64,000 nucleotides of DNA from positions 1,240,001 through 1,304,000 of the forward strand of contig CAKJVC010000014.1 in the NCBI GenBank assembly GCA_918026815.1, written 5' to 3'. Below the pieces are notes generated by a model. The model was not told where the DNA came from. It saw only the letters and a program-made list of their open reading frames with translations, and ran no database searches. The translations under genes were made by a program, and so were the position numbers. How positions within the stretch are numbered: the first letter of the stretch is position 1; every line of letters begins with the position of its first letter. Source of the DNA: Chalara sp. BL73 (Eukaryota; Ascomycota; Leotiomycetes; Helotiales). Below, in pieces: positions 13,101 to 25,117 of the stretch.

Positions 13101-13459
13101 TTTGAAAATTTCCATCATGGAGGCTGCATGAACTTTGTTCTGAAGAGTACCGATGTTTTTGAAATCTCTGGTAAAAGTGGAAAATGGGCTTTACGAATCA
13201 TTGATGCGAAGTTCGCCCTACCGAAAGGTCATGGGGATGCAGACGCTGGAATCGAAAAGGAATTTGTGTGTCTTGACTCACCAGAGTATCCTAGTGAGCA
13301 TGATGACATAACCATTGTATTTGAACAAGAAGCTGGTATGTTTTTGGTGAATTGTATACATGTATCATTAACTAACTCAAAACGGAACGAGATAAATTTG
13401 TGGAAGCATTACCAGCGCCAGCCAAAATGGCATCACGCATAGGTTCGATACGAAGATGA
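10173..13459 (+). CDS. Large fungal protein of unknown function with PH-like segments
   Basis: Two exons (10173-13335 and 13392-13459) give 1076 residues. Reading straight through the intron would give a spurious tail. The GTATGT donor, CTAAC branch site and GAG acceptor instead give the ending ALPAPAKMASRIGSIRR, which continues the helix begun before the intron. I do not recognise the protein. Residues 1-330 are basic, Ser/Pro-rich and probably disordered. A helical block follows at about 345-480 (including FEEFIRVAVWWFLRGRIALE). The C-terminal half holds several beta-rich segments, each ending in a helix of the pattern F-x-D/E-x2-D-x-F-x2-x-L, for example FNDARDRLEFHDRLTG, which recalls PH-like folds. 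No enzyme motif, signal peptide or membrane segment is seen. A cortical or signalling scaffold is possible but is inference only. Confidence 0.8.
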
Positions 13460-15108
13460 AGAAAGCATAAATATCAGCAGGGCAACATGCTAAACATTTA
13501 ATGATGCATAGGACGGAGTTGAGCATGAGATATCCATCAACGACACACGGCGAGCAAAAATGATGCGGTGTAGCAAATGAGCTATGTCTATTAGAACTAC
13601 CTAGGCAGTAGAATAAAAATGGTAACTCTAATATTTCTTCATTTGATATCGTGAGGCATGTTTCCTGTTTCATGTCTACATAGGTGACAGCTAGGCAAGA
13701 GAAGAGGCACCGTTCTAATAGATTGGCTGGTCTAGACTAATAGAGGAGCCTGGTGCAGCAAACGAGGCGAGTTAACCAAGCACATAAAAGCCAGAGATCC
13801 TAACAATTAGGACTCCAAGATAGCAGGTTTCCATGCCTCGAGATTCCGTCCTGTTGTGCGATGAATGACTGGAGCATTGACCCACTGTCTTAATGTATCA
13901 AAGCCTTTGTGACATTGAATAAGGTAAAACTTGCTTTGCAAAAGATAGACTCTGCACGCAGAATTGGTAACTCACGACCCTTATTTTATTCTTCTTGCTG
14001 ATGTAACAAGACTACATATATACCGTACGAGGCCGCCAGTGCTCCCTCTAATTAGGACCATTTATCACGTGTATCGTGGCATGACATGGGCACGGGATTG
14101 GGATTCCCATCATTTCGTCATACCGGAATTTACGAGGTGAGCCATAAATAGATTAAGCATAGGACTACTTGATCCTCCAATCAGAGTAATCTTAAGGAAC
14201 AGCGCACCGACTATATCAAATGCCATTATTGTAAATCCATGAGAGATTTGCGTCTCCAGCTGCCGAGAGTCCCGTGTAATAACTGTCATATTATAATTCA
14301 CAAATTTGGTGATGATGTAAAGCCGTAATTGAAGAACTTATTACCGGCAAAAAAGGAGCTTGAGAGAAGAGAGAGGGAAACGACATGGTTCATGGCCCTA
14401 GTAATCCACCCCGTATCCCGAATGGTTTACTAACAACCTCTAGCACCGCCACTTATTGGTCTTTCCGCCAATCCATCAGTCTCCTATCGACGATGAGCAT
14501 AGTGCTAAGTTAGCTAGTTCACTGCAAGAGGAGTAAACAACCCACCTTCCAACCTCGGGCAGAACCCCTAACAAATATTTATCAGGGAAAAGTGCTTTTC
14601 TCAAGGATAAACGACATCACCGTCTCTCTACCAGGGTTGTGCCTTGATTGTGGGGCGAGAAAGTGCCGCCTAGCAAATATCCCTGAGGGCGTTTCAAAAT
14701 ACTACCAAAGGCGACTGCACAGGCAGCCAACAACCAGCGATATCATCTTCATCACTTGTCGCTCGTTACTATCGAAGAGAGAGTGCGCCGAGCGGTCCAG
14801 CATGGATCATTGAACACTCGTTAACGCCAGCACGATAGAAGCCCCCAAGACGGCTCGCCCATCGTAGGATCCCGTCTAGCATCTCCAGTTCCATGGAAAC
14901 CTCGAGATATTGGCATCGCAAAATTACCTTGGATGATGTTGGAGGAAGTGAACAGCGTGGTACGATGATAGAGTCTGCCCGAACGTCGTTTTCCAAGTCT
15001 GCCAACAGCTCATCCCAACGAGGATCTGACGCTCGATGCAACCCTCAACAACCTAAATGGATGTTCTCACCAGGCACAACCTCACGATGGACAACCAGAG
15101 GCGCGAAC
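13460..15108. promoter_or_regulatory. Intergenic region upstream of the TRP-like channel
   Basis: This holds the 3' end of the preceding gene and the promoter of the channel gene. The frame of the channel is open back to an upstream ATG at 14893, so a 72-residue N-terminal extension is formally possible. The signal-peptide-like start at 15109 fits the family better. Nothing else is recognised. Confidence 0.4.
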
Positions 15109-18100
15109 ATGTCTGGACTATTCACATATTTGGTGGTACTATGCCTATGGGTTATGCCAACTTCTGCGGCACTTTTGAAATTCCAGAACTGCCTCTCAAA
15201 TGAATACAGGAATAGCATCCCGTTGGAGCTGCAGATAGTCCCGAAATACCTGAACGCAGTGTTTGATACTACAGACTCAGATCATATGTTAAATGTGACG
15301 GTCTGGTTCAATGTCACAGGTGCAGGACCTCATGAATTTCTGGTAAGCCCGGGAAGTGATAGCCCTTACTGGGCAAGCAATCAGACGAATCTTGGTGGGA
15401 AAATTGTGGATATACCCGATCCGGACTACAATGTTGCAACGACACTAATTAACAAAGTCAACGTTGTCACTTATCAGCCGTGGGCCGAAACTGATTCCTT
15501 TTGTTCACGGGCTGGGGAGTTTGGCACCCAGTGTCCCATTTCTCCTGTGTTCGACTCAAATGCGTACGCTGCCCTCCCCTTTCCAAGTTTTCGCGATTGC
15601 ATACTAATATCTTGCACATTAGGACTCAGGTCGGCCTACCTTCCTTTGGCTTCTCGCACAAGTTTTTCTCCTCATATGCATTCACGTCTTTCACTGCAAC
15701 GCTACTTATCAAGTACGGAGATCGGAATGCCACCATTATCGGATGTATTTCATCGAATATTACACCTGATATTGGTTCACGTTTGGATTCTATTCTAACA
15801 TATATACCTCTGGTAGTTCTGATAATGGTTGGAGTAGCAACAGCTTTCGCTGCGATATACAGTCCTTGGGGCTCAGTAGATATTTTTCGGTGGACAACGA
15901 ATTATGGCCGAGATTCTGATTTGCTACGTCTAGTCACTCCAGGATTTGGCGACTGTCTTCAGTACCTCCAATTCATTACATTGACTGGCGGCCTCACCCT
16001 CGATTACCCGGGATTCTATCAACCGATTGTAAGCAAAGTCTCTTGGGCGAGTCTAATGTTCAACCAAAGTTTCGTAGGAACAGGTCCCGGATATGACAGC
16101 CTCGTTGATGGTGTCTATGTCACAGATGCAAAGTATGGAATGGACATCCTTCGGCAGCTTATTGGTATGAGCCATGTTACCGATGTATGGGCTGGAATGG
16201 TCATATGGCTCTTAGTCATCATCGGGGCTGTTCTCGCTTTGATACAACTTGGATTTTTGTTGAGATTGATCTCTCGAGTAATCAACAAGACCCACGAGGA
16301 AGACTTGAGATCCAAGAACGTGCCATTTTCTATGGGAAATGTGATCCGCCTCGTCTTCAACTACTTCCTTTTACCAGCTGTTGCATTATCGATGTTTCAG
16401 CTAGTGGTCGCCACGGAATCACGGACCTACATTGTGGCTCTAGCTGTCGTCATGCTGGTGTTCATTATGGGATTTGCATGCTGGCTCTTCTATATCATCA
16501 CGACAACAAGGCCAAAGTCGGTCCTCTTTGACGACCTTCCCACTGTGCTCTTATACGGCTCGCTCTATAACACTTATTCTGACAATGCTGCACCCTTCGC
16601 CTTAGTTCCTCTCGTACTAACCTTTGTCCGAGGAATAGCTATTGGTGCAGTGCAACCGTCTGGAATTGCCCAACTAGTAATTTTGGCCATATGTGAGGTG
16701 ATCACAGTTTTGACGTTGCACGCCTTTCGTCCTTTTTCTTCCCCTACCTCAATGAACGCCTACCACACCATTTTTGCAATATTGAGAGGAGCAATTGTCC
16801 TTCTCATGATAGCCTTTTCGCCGTCCTTGGGAGTTACAGAAGGACCAAAAGGCTGGGTTGGATATGCGATTCTCTTGATGCATGCAATCGTCCTGGTTGT
16901 TGCCTTCCTACTCAATGCTGTACAGACAATCATCGAGGTTGCAGCTCGCATGGCTGGCGCTGGCGGAGATGAAATTACCGGCGCAACTAGGGGAGGACTG
17001 GTCAAGGTCTTTGGCATGAGACAATTGTCGAAGCGTCTTCCACGAGGAGGTGCAAGCTCCCGGCAAAGCCAATTGTCAGGCGCTGCTATGCTAGATTCTG
17101 ATAGGAAATCATACATGATGGATGCTGGCCGTATGAGAAGCCAATCGGCAGGGAGCACTGGAGTTCTGCTCCATAGACAAAGCACTGGTCTTGAGTCAGG
17201 CGTGCTCGATGGATATGGGGTGCCACCTCACATTCCTGGCGGGCCTAGTTCCTACACGCCTACAACACCTGGTGAAGCAAGCACATTTTCGTTCTTGCCC
17301 TCTGCAGCATCACCATCTGTCTTGGGAAGAGACCGCGGCCCAATTCTAGGATTTGAGCAGCCCCCAGAGGCAGCAGATCCATTCTATAGACCACCGAGAC
17401 CACGTCGTCCAACATTAGACAATTTTTCACCTGCTGCAAGGACTCGTGGGTCTTGGGCGAGCAACAACCAAGACAATACAAACTCAGAGTTAGCTGACGT
17501 CGGAGAAGGACCCTCAATTTCAGGTAGAGTTACTCCTGTACAACAACAAACGCTAGAAGCAAGCGGGAGTCCTCCGGACTTTCGAAGACCTCAAGCCGAC
17601 TATACTACACGCGAAGTTGATTTCTATTATGGAGTTCGTGGCCCAGCATTGAACGCCAATGTTCCGGGCAGAAGAATCAAAACTGGACCTGCAGATCCTA
17701 CTGGGCCTGCAGCATCAGCAGCCGGTTGGTTGAAGAGTTTCTTTGGAGGAAAGACTAAGGAGAAGAACAAGGGATTTGAAGTAGTAAGAAGCGCAAGGAT
17801 GCCCCCAGGAATGCAACCTCCTAGCGGACCGCCAGAAGCTGGAGTACCTGAAGGACTACCTGTTGCTACGGCAGGAATTAGAAATGGGCCTATAGACTCT
17901 GAAGACGAATCAGATGAGAACAGTCCTTCAGATTCTGCACCTGCTCAGCAAGAGAGCTCGAATCTGGTGAGCCCACCAGGATCTGAGGATGAAGATTCGG
18001 ACGATGAATTCGAGATCACCAGAATATCAGATATTCCTCCTATACTTCCCGGAATCGAAGTTGGAGAAGACGGTATCGAACTACCAAGTAGGTTTCCGTC

Positions 18101-18554
18101 CAAAGCTACTTCGAGGGGCAGCCGAAGGGCGGTTGCAAGGAATTTAGGGGAAGCGCCGGCAGTACCATCTGTCCCTCGAAAGAGCTCTAGGAGGAAATCT
18201 CAGAGTGTAGATCTAACACAGACTAACGCCAGATTTCTTCAAGCGCATGCGCCTCACCCATCAATAGACCCTTCACGTCTTCCGTTTGAACGCAGCAACT
18301 CTGGCAAGCAGTCAACGGCATCTGCAAAGTCAAGCATAACGCATTTAGAAGATATGAATCCACAAAACGCCTCAGCGCTTGGCAACCTGTCGGCCGATAT
18401 CAGGAACGACAGACCAACAAGCATGGGGTATGTACATCAACATAACATTCGAACGGTCACTCCTTCAGACAATCGGGAATATCTAGGCAGTTCCGCTGAA
18501 GTGTTTGACGGCCAGCATAGTGGCGCCTCCTCTATGGAAAACCAACGTAGATGA
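15109..18554 (+). CDS. TRP-like/FLC-family channel or transporter with ML-like domain
   Basis: Two exons (15109-15563 and 15623-18554) give 1128 residues. A signal peptide (about 1-21) is followed by an ML-like lumenal domain with Cys residues and N-glycosylation sites, for example NVTVWFNVTG. The fungal TRP domain then supplies roughly nine membrane segments between about residues 215 and 620, with the family-typical SSYAFTSFTATL just before them. Members (yeast Flc1-3, S. pombe Pkd2) sit in ER, vacuolar or plasma membranes and affect calcium, FAD/haem uptake and wall integrity. The tail of about 500 residues is Ser/Pro/acidic-rich and probably a cytoplasmic regulatory region. The intron (GTACGC donor, TACTAAT branch, TTAG acceptor) restores the family sequence and creates an extra NAT sequon. 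The exact function within the family is uncertain. Confidence 0.88.
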
Positions 18555-19044
18555 GAATGGCTGCATGCATAGTTTCTTTAATATGCACATTTTAGCGCAT
18601 CAACGAATCTCCTTGTTATCAAAAAGTCATGGCGGGCGTTTAGGCCATGCCCCTTGTAAGTATTGTGGGCGGCCGGAGTTCATAAGGAAGATAGGATGGG
18701 TGGTGCACTGAAAGTTCTGACTGGAACGACAAGCGTCCCGGTTGGCTAGAGTGCTGGGACTGGGATATGGACAGCTTTGAGATGGGAGAACATAATCTGG
18801 GTATGCTGTGGATACATTCATGAACTGTACTAATTCAACGAACATTTGTAGTTAATGCAAGAGATATACTTAACCCAGAATTCTTTACTTCATGTTAATC
18901 GGGCAATGGGTTGACTGATGAATGAACAAAATTAACTGTATACAACCAAGCACAGAAACAGCAGAGCTCAATGATTCAAAACATCAATACCTTTCAAATG
19001 ATCAATTTCCTACTTTAGTTGGCTATCCCCCCCCACCCCCCCCC

Positions 19045-19075
<31 letters not shown>

Positions 19076-19658
19076 CCGTCGAGACTTCCGGAAGCCCCGT
19101 GCAGAATAAAGGCAAGGATAGTGAATCCCTCAGCTCCTGGCGGGCTCCCGAGGACATCATATTTTGTCTACCAGTTCCTTGAAGGTTAAACGTGAAGTTG
19201 TTCGCTATCCAGCTTCAGTAGGAAATCATCAATATGAAGAGACAACTCACTTAACATTGTATTGATGCCCTATTGTGCCGCCCGATAGGACGTGGCGCAG
19301 CCCTGCAAAAGAAATTTCCTTCATTTGTGATGGCGGGGTAGGAGCCGCTAAAACATGTGAATCCTTGCAAGTAAAAACGAATCAGCAACAATTCCTAGAA
19401 TACTGGGGCTCGTTGAATCTGCGTCATCCCAGGCGCATCTTCATCCTGCGCCGGAAGTACAGGCCTTGTCTGTTGAGCCATCGAGGTAGACTTAGACTCT
19501 TACTGTCAACCTCTTGGTATTACCCACTACATACCTTGGTAGCACATACACATTCGCTGCAAAGAACCGTCTTGGTCCATCTTGAGAAATTTGGTTTCTA
19601 GCAGAGGCCAAGAACCAACCCCGCTGTCACCCAACAATTGAAAAAAAGCACTGTGAAC
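18555..19658. promoter_or_regulatory. Intergenic region upstream of the oxysterol-binding protein gene
   Basis: This holds the 3' end of the channel gene and the promoter of the next gene on the same strand. A compound simple repeat lies near its centre. No coding sequence is supported. Confidence 0.4.
19027..19076 (+). repeat. Compound microsatellite: C-run, CA repeat, TA repeat
   Basis: Two C runs split by an A pass directly into CA units and then about nine TA units. The array is non-coding. TA and C runs of this kind are prone to length change and to assembly error. Confidence 0.9.
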
Positions 19659-21661
19659 ATGGTTAGCATACATTCCCATCGCCGTGCCTCTGGGGCAAGT
19701 ATGTGCTTCTTCTTTCTCTGCTTGTCAAATGTAGGCTCTGCAAAGCTATGACAGAGAGCTCTCGGAGGCGAATAAGGCTGACTGTAGGGGTGTAGGCAAT
19801 AGGTCCTCAGTCGACGAGACCCGATCCAACGGCGAGGAGGAAGAAACTGTTGTTGAACCGGATCAAGGAAATGGTCAGTTAGGAAAGCAACATACATAGG
19901 ATGATGGCTGATAGAGAAACAGTGCTCTCACACATCATTTCACAGTTACGGCCTGGCGCGGACTTGAGCCGGGTTGTTCTGCCCACCTTCATCCTGGAGC
20001 CTAGAAGCATGCTGGAGAGGATCACAAAGTGCGTCGCCAGAGTAGAGGCCTTGTTTTGGGAACGTGCTAATTCATCGCAGCTTCATGGCACATCCGGAGA
20101 CGCTACTCCCTATGCCTGAGATCGATGATCCGGTACTCAGATTTGTGTCTGTGGTTAAATTCTACCTTAGTGGATGGCATATCAAGCCACCGTACGTACA
20201 ACAATATCCAGAACGACCTAATAAAACGCTAATATGTGCTATAGTGGCGTTAAGAAGCCCCTCAACCCAATCCTTGGCGAGACTTACACCTGCTACTGGG
20301 GATTCCCAGATGGTACGAAAGGATACTACATATCCGAGCAGACCTCTCACCACCCCCCAAAGTCTAGCTACTTCTACATGGCACCTGACCATCATATTCG
20401 AATTGACGGTTGTCTCAAGCCTCGAAGCAAGTTCTTAGGGAATTCAGCTGCTAGTATGATGGAAGGGATTGCGGTTCTACGGCTCTTGAATAAAGGAGAG
20501 GATGCCAAAGGCGAGCGGTATTTTTTGACGCAGCCAAATATGTATGCCCGAGGTATCTTATTTGGAAAAATGAAGTATGAGCTTGGAGATCACAGTTTTG
20601 TGCGGTGTCCCGAACTAGGATTGAGCGCGGATATTGAGTTCAAGACGAAGGGGTATTTTGGAGGAACATATAACGCGATTGGAGGCCAGATCAAAAACGA
20701 GCATACAGGAGAAGTCCTTTATGAACTTTCTGGCATGTGGAGCGGAGAAATTATAATCAAGGAGTTAAAGGTATGCATGCCTCGTTCCATTCAAAAACGA
20801 ACAATCTAATTTGGCTATAGACTGGAAAGAGGGATGTTCTCTTCAATGCTACAAAATCCAAGCCCACGCCTCCAAAATCCCGGCCGATAGGAGAACAAGA
20901 ACCTCGGGAATCGCAAAGGCTGTGGTACAAGACGGCCCAAGCTGTCAAGGCATCGAATCACGTTCTAGCGACAGACGAGAAGACCGCGATTGAGGATGAG
21001 CAGAGAAACGAGGCGGCCAAGAGGTTGGAAGATGGAGTCGACTGGCACCCAAAGCTGTTCAGAGCAGTTCAGGGAGGTCCTGGAGGCTCAGAAGAAGGGG
21101 AGGAGGACCTGGACTGGATCTTGAATGCTAACATGTGCGTGACCTGCTCTTGATTTCAAGAAAATGCTAACCCTCTATACTAGCGATGGAACTACGCCTG
21201 AGGAAATCACGAAGCAAATACTGGCTGTGACTCCAATCCTGCCAGGCCAAAAGGCTAACAAGATTAATGAGATCCCGCCACCTCATACTCACATCGAGCC
21301 CGCTCCGGCCGCCGCTCTGCCAAGTGCACCATCGACCAACCCCCCTCCACAAACTCCAGAGGATGACCTCATCGACTTCGGACAATATGATGCAACTCCG
21401 ACGGCCTCTCATCCACCACCACCATCTCACTTTCCTTCAGATCTCAAACTCGCACAAACGGAAAACAATGGCCAGCAGCAAAAAGACCTCGAGAAGAATC
21501 TGCGAGAAACCAGCATCTCTCCCCCTCCTCGCAATCCAGGACTCGCAGATTTCCATGAGGATCTCAGGAAAGATATGCCGCCAATAGGACAGCCCGTGCC
21601 GCTTATTCGAGAAGATACTGATACGAAAAGCCTTGACGAATTTCTAGATGCCGAGGGATGA
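19659..21661 (+). CDS. Oxysterol-binding protein homologue (ORD lipid transfer protein)
   Basis: Seven exons (19659-19694, 19735-19873, 19923-20028, 20081-20191, 20245-20770, 20821-21134, 21184-21661) give 569 residues. The OSBP-related domain shows the lid-adjacent LPTFILEPRSMLERI, the core KPLNPILGETY and EQTSHHPP, a variant of the family signature EQVSHHPP whose two histidines bind the lipid headgroup phosphate. ORD proteins exchange sterol or phosphatidylserine for PI4P at membrane contacts. The LPTFILEP form and the lack of PH or ankyrin domains suggest the Osh6/Osh7 phosphatidylserine-transfer branch, but this is inference. A Pro-rich acidic tail of about 150 residues follows the ORD. 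The first intron uses a GC donor (GCAAGT), the only choice that keeps frame with SYDRELSEANKA. The first exon is the least certain part. Confidence 0.88.
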
Positions 21662-22124
21662 TATCTTACCAAGATTTGTGGATCGATGGATCAAGAGTGA
21701 AGGGATGTGTTATGGGGAGGGAAAGATCGGAAAGGAATATAGACTTTGGTGAGCAATTGCTCGGCGTTGACGACCGTGATGGAAACGGTGCATTAATGAA
21801 AAGACTATGGCAGCAGAGGCTTTTGAGAATAGTGGATATAATGAGCCCTTCTATGCGCAACAAATAGAAAGCGTTGATGGATTCAGACATGCTGCATTTA
21901 CAGCTTAGACTATGATACATGATTTTGAAGTCCGAAAATATAGTCGTACAACTCCAATTCCACTAAAATTTCGAGTTCGCGAAATTCATGACCCTGAATT
22001 ATCTCTTTTTTTGCTTCTCATGCATCTACCGTCCACTTCACATGCAATCTACTTTTGAAATTGATCCCTTCCCGGACTGGAAACGCATCTGCTTCTTCTC
22101 TTCCACCAAGACCCCCATATTTAG
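21662..22124. other. Convergent intergenic region
   Basis: Only 463 bases separate the stop codons of the oxysterol-binding protein gene and the U2AF subunit gene, so their 3' untranslated regions may overlap. No gene is seen. Confidence 0.4.
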
Positions 22125-22838
22125 CTAATACCGCTTCCTCGTCGGCTCTGGACTAGGACTTCTGCTCATACTCCTCTCATCACGCCCTCGTTCCCTCAAC
22201 CACTTTTTCGTACTCAACTCAAGTTCCCTCTCCAACTCCTCGCTCGGATTCTTGCGATGTATAAAATTGCAGAACCCGCCTCTCACGCAGCCTTCGCCTG
22301 AATTAAGCCTGCAACAAGCTTCGCGGAAATCGGTGACAGGCGAGAGCTCGCAGTAGATGGGGCGCGCGGCGTACCAGCGTGAATTCAAAGCGTCGCAGGC
22401 CTGTTGCGCTGAGTCTTCATATTTGAAACGCGCGTAGACATTGCCTATCAGATCTGTTTTGTCTTCTGTTAGTTCCTGTTTTTTCCCCTTGAAAAACTGA
22501 AAAAGAGATGTGGAGGGGACGGAGAGGGAGGACTTACGATCATTATTGTTATCGCAAACAACCACCTCCTCGATCTCGCCAAACTTGCACATCTCGCACC
22601 AAAAATCTTCGTAGAAAGCGTCGAAGTGGTTCTGCAGCTGGCTCGGGTTCATCTTAATCTTTGGGTCGTAGGCGGGGTTCTGGTAGAGGTTGGGCAGCAG
22701 GATGGTTTGGGAGTATGAAGGCTTGACGTGTTTGCGCGAGCAACGGTCGCCGTGCCGGCACGCGCCGATCTTGTAGTAGAAAGAACAGTTGACCTTGTCG
22801 GCTTCGGTGCCGAAGATGGACGCGAGGTAGTTGGCCAT
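22125..22838 (-). CDS. U2AF1: U2 snRNP auxiliary factor small subunit (U2AF35 homologue)
   Basis: Two exons (22838-22538, 22453-22125) give 209 residues. U2AF35 recognises the AG of the 3' splice site with U2AF65 during early spliceosome assembly in the nucleus. The first CCCH zinc finger is Cys18-Cys27-Cys33-His37 in CSFYYKIGACRHGDRCSRKH. A U2AF-homology RRM follows at about 45-140, and the second CCCH finger lies in CCRLNSGEGCVRGGFCNFIH. The tail ends in a short RSMSRSPSPEPTRKRY segment instead of the long RS domain of animals, which is usual in fungi. The intron (GTAAGT donor, ACAG acceptor) falls inside the RRM and restores NNNDHLIGNVYARF; reading through would insert about 28 foreign residues. 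Confidence 0.96.
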   Translation of the reverse strand: MANYLASIFGTEADKVNCSFYYKIGACRHGDRCSRKHVKPSYSQTILLPNLYQNPAYDPKIKMNPSQLQNHFDAFYEDFWCEMCKFGEIEEVVVCDNNNDRKSSLSVPSTSLFQFFKGKKQELTEDKTDLIGNVYARFKYEDSAQQACDALNSRWYAARPIYCELSPVTDFREACCRLNSGEGCVRGGFCNFIHRKNPSEELERELELSTKKWLRERGRDERSMSRSPSPEPTRKRY

Positions 22839-23690
22839 CTTAAGGGTTGAAGAGAGGGTGAGGTTGTGAGGCTAGAAATTGAAGGGTGGCGCTGGGGGCA
22901 GGATGATGCGCGCAAGGTCGCTGAGCTTTGAATCAAAGTTTGCTGAGCCTATATATGTGATTGCGATTGTTAGAGTGTTTCGCGGCCAGAGCTGTCGATG
23001 TGGATTGTGTGATCGAGCTCTGTTCAAATGTTTGGAAAGAACTTGGGAGAGCAGCAATGAGGCTGAATTATATTCTTGGCGGCAACTGCTGACTAATTCA
23101 CTCTTACATAGAGAACACTAGGGAAGCTTCAACAACAATTCACTTCCGGGTCAAAAAGAATATCCCCGTCATTAATTTAATATTCTAATAGACACACTTG
23201 CGAAGAACCTGGAATAGGTAGGTATGAAGAATCGAAAGCAATCTCATTGATGGCGGGGCGTGCGACCAAGCCCTTGGCTGTAGCACCAAATGATATGAGT
23301 ATAAGGAATATTTAAAGATACAAGAATAGATTTAAATATTGGAAATCGGACATATACTGATCCTGACTACCAGCCATCATGTTCAAAAGCCTCCAGGAGA
23401 GTTGATATGGCCTTTCAACCCATATCTGTTTCACGTGACACCCCTATATCATTCTCGCTTATGGCGAAGGCTGAGCCAACACATCCTGTCTCCACCAACC
23501 ACCTGGCAACAGAGCTATTTCATGCTTTGAAATGATTGGGCCTTATAGAGCAGCACTTCATCACATCAGCAAAAAATGAAAAAAAAGGCAGCACCTCTCG
23601 TTGAGATGTTGCAGGAAACCAACCCTAACACTTCATCTATCCCACCCACCTCACTATAGTGTAAAACAATGAAAAACCTACCAAAAATAT
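22839..23690. promoter_or_regulatory. Upstream region of the U2AF gene, to the tRNA
   Basis: This is presumably the U2AF promoter on its left side and then AT-rich spacer with no gene to the tRNA. The last bases hold the tRNA terminator described separately. Confidence 0.35.
23683..23687 (-). terminator. RNA polymerase III terminator of tRNA-Ile
   Basis: A run of five T on the minus strand begins a few bases past the tRNA 3' end, as expected for pol III termination. Confidence 0.75.
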
Positions 23691-23764
23691 TGGTCACTAC
23701 GAGGGTCGAACTCGCGGCCTTGGCGTTATTAGCACCACGCTCTAACCAACTGAGCTAAGCGACC
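23691..23764 (-). tRNA. tRNA-Ile, anticodon AAU
   Basis: The 74-base minus-strand sequence folds into a full cloverleaf. The acceptor arms GGTCGCT and AGTGACC pair with one G-T, the D-arm region is TAGCTCAGTTGGTTAGAGC, the anticodon loop is CTAATAA with anticodon AAT, and the T-arm carries GTTCGAC. The discriminator is A and no intron is present. The internal A box and B box (GAGTTCGACCC) are intact, so it should be transcribed. Confidence 0.97.
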
Positions 23765-25117
23765 ATGTTGGTTGATTTATATCTGAATGGTGTTAGAAAT
23801 ACTAGATATAGAAGTAGACCACCACGTCCTTGCTACTGTTTGGCACAGCTTTCAAAGCCCCCTTATGATCCTTGCATTGGATTATACTGCGGGATAGTTC
23901 TAAATGGGCTTTGGTTGGCATAGGCATCAAGAGAAGCGGGCGGATGTGTTTTAGTCAGTCTGTATGCCTCACGTAGTGCACACAACTGTTAATATTAACT
24001 CCATTCAACTAAGCAAGTTGTTGGAACTTCTTGTTAATATGCTATTCTTGTAGAATTTTCTTTCTATCACTTTGCCGTCGTATTTGTGCACCCATTGGAA
24101 AATATGCTTTGAAAACATACATGCACCAGTAACTATCGTAAAACTTAGCTCTATAAAAGGATACGAGGCATATTTCCAAATGACAGACTCGTGAAGTTTG
24201 AGAGTAGGGCATTCATTTTTCCTTGGTATGAGGTTAGAACTTGGAATAAGGGCTTTGTGCCGCATGCCGGGCTGAATTGTGTGGGACCATATTAGCCGGA
24301 CTACTTCGTAACTTTCGGCTAAGGATGATGGAAAGGGCCGTCAAAGGGAGAGACATCCTCGAGACTACGGCATGAAGCAAGGGAGAAAGTATATGATCAT
24401 CCAGCTTGCTGCACAGCATGTGATGGCCCATCGTCCAGAAAATAGTTGTCAACTCACCCTTCCCCAATATTCGATGCAGTACGAAACCCACCACAGAAAG
24501 ATGATCCAATAACCTCCCAACTTGGATTCCCTCTACCTCATGCGCAGCAGCAATATCGTTTCAAAAAGCTAAGGTCCCGTTACAGTTCCAAACTAGTAAA
24601 CAGAGATTATTGTTAACAGACGTATAAGTGGTTGACAACCAGGCTGCATATGTCTTGAAGCATCCGAACACAATAACTGACGACCACATCACGTAGATTC
24701 AGCCATTTTATTTGCTACACTAAAAATGCATATAGTCACCGATTTCAAAGGTCCACAAACAATGGTGGTGTTACCTTTGAGTTGGGGACATGCCCAGATA
24801 TTTAATGAGGCGATGTAACACAACAGAGTGAATAATACCCCACAACCAATGTCACTGATTCAGAGAAAGTATTCAAACCTGGGACAAGAGAATGGCCGAC
24901 TTTCATGACTACTAATTTACGAATGAAGAGATATTTGTTTTTTATCATGATAACTCGGCTGCTGACGTCATCCACCATCTTTAGAAAATGTCGTACAAGT
25001 CAGAATCAAATAGGCGTCGATGTAGTGCCACCAAAATGTGAGCCAGACGGGGCTTGTTCCTAACCTCACATTTTGTTTCTATCTCCCACCATTATTTATG
25101 ATGGAACTCAAACTTTT
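23765..25117. promoter_or_regulatory. Intergenic region, tRNA to wax-synthase-like gene
   Basis: No coding sequence is supported across 1.35 kb. Short open frames here lack ATG starts or family motifs. The right end should contain the promoter of the acyltransferase gene. Confidence 0.35.

Noticed and set aside
14893..15108. Upstream ATG extension of the TRP-like channel
   Set aside because: It is in frame, but the residues are hydrophilic and would bury the clear signal peptide that starts at 15109.
22454..22537. Continuous frame through the U2AF subunit, giving 237 residues
   Set aside because: The extra residues interrupt the RRM and are bounded by a good GTAAGT donor and CAG acceptor, so they are intronic.
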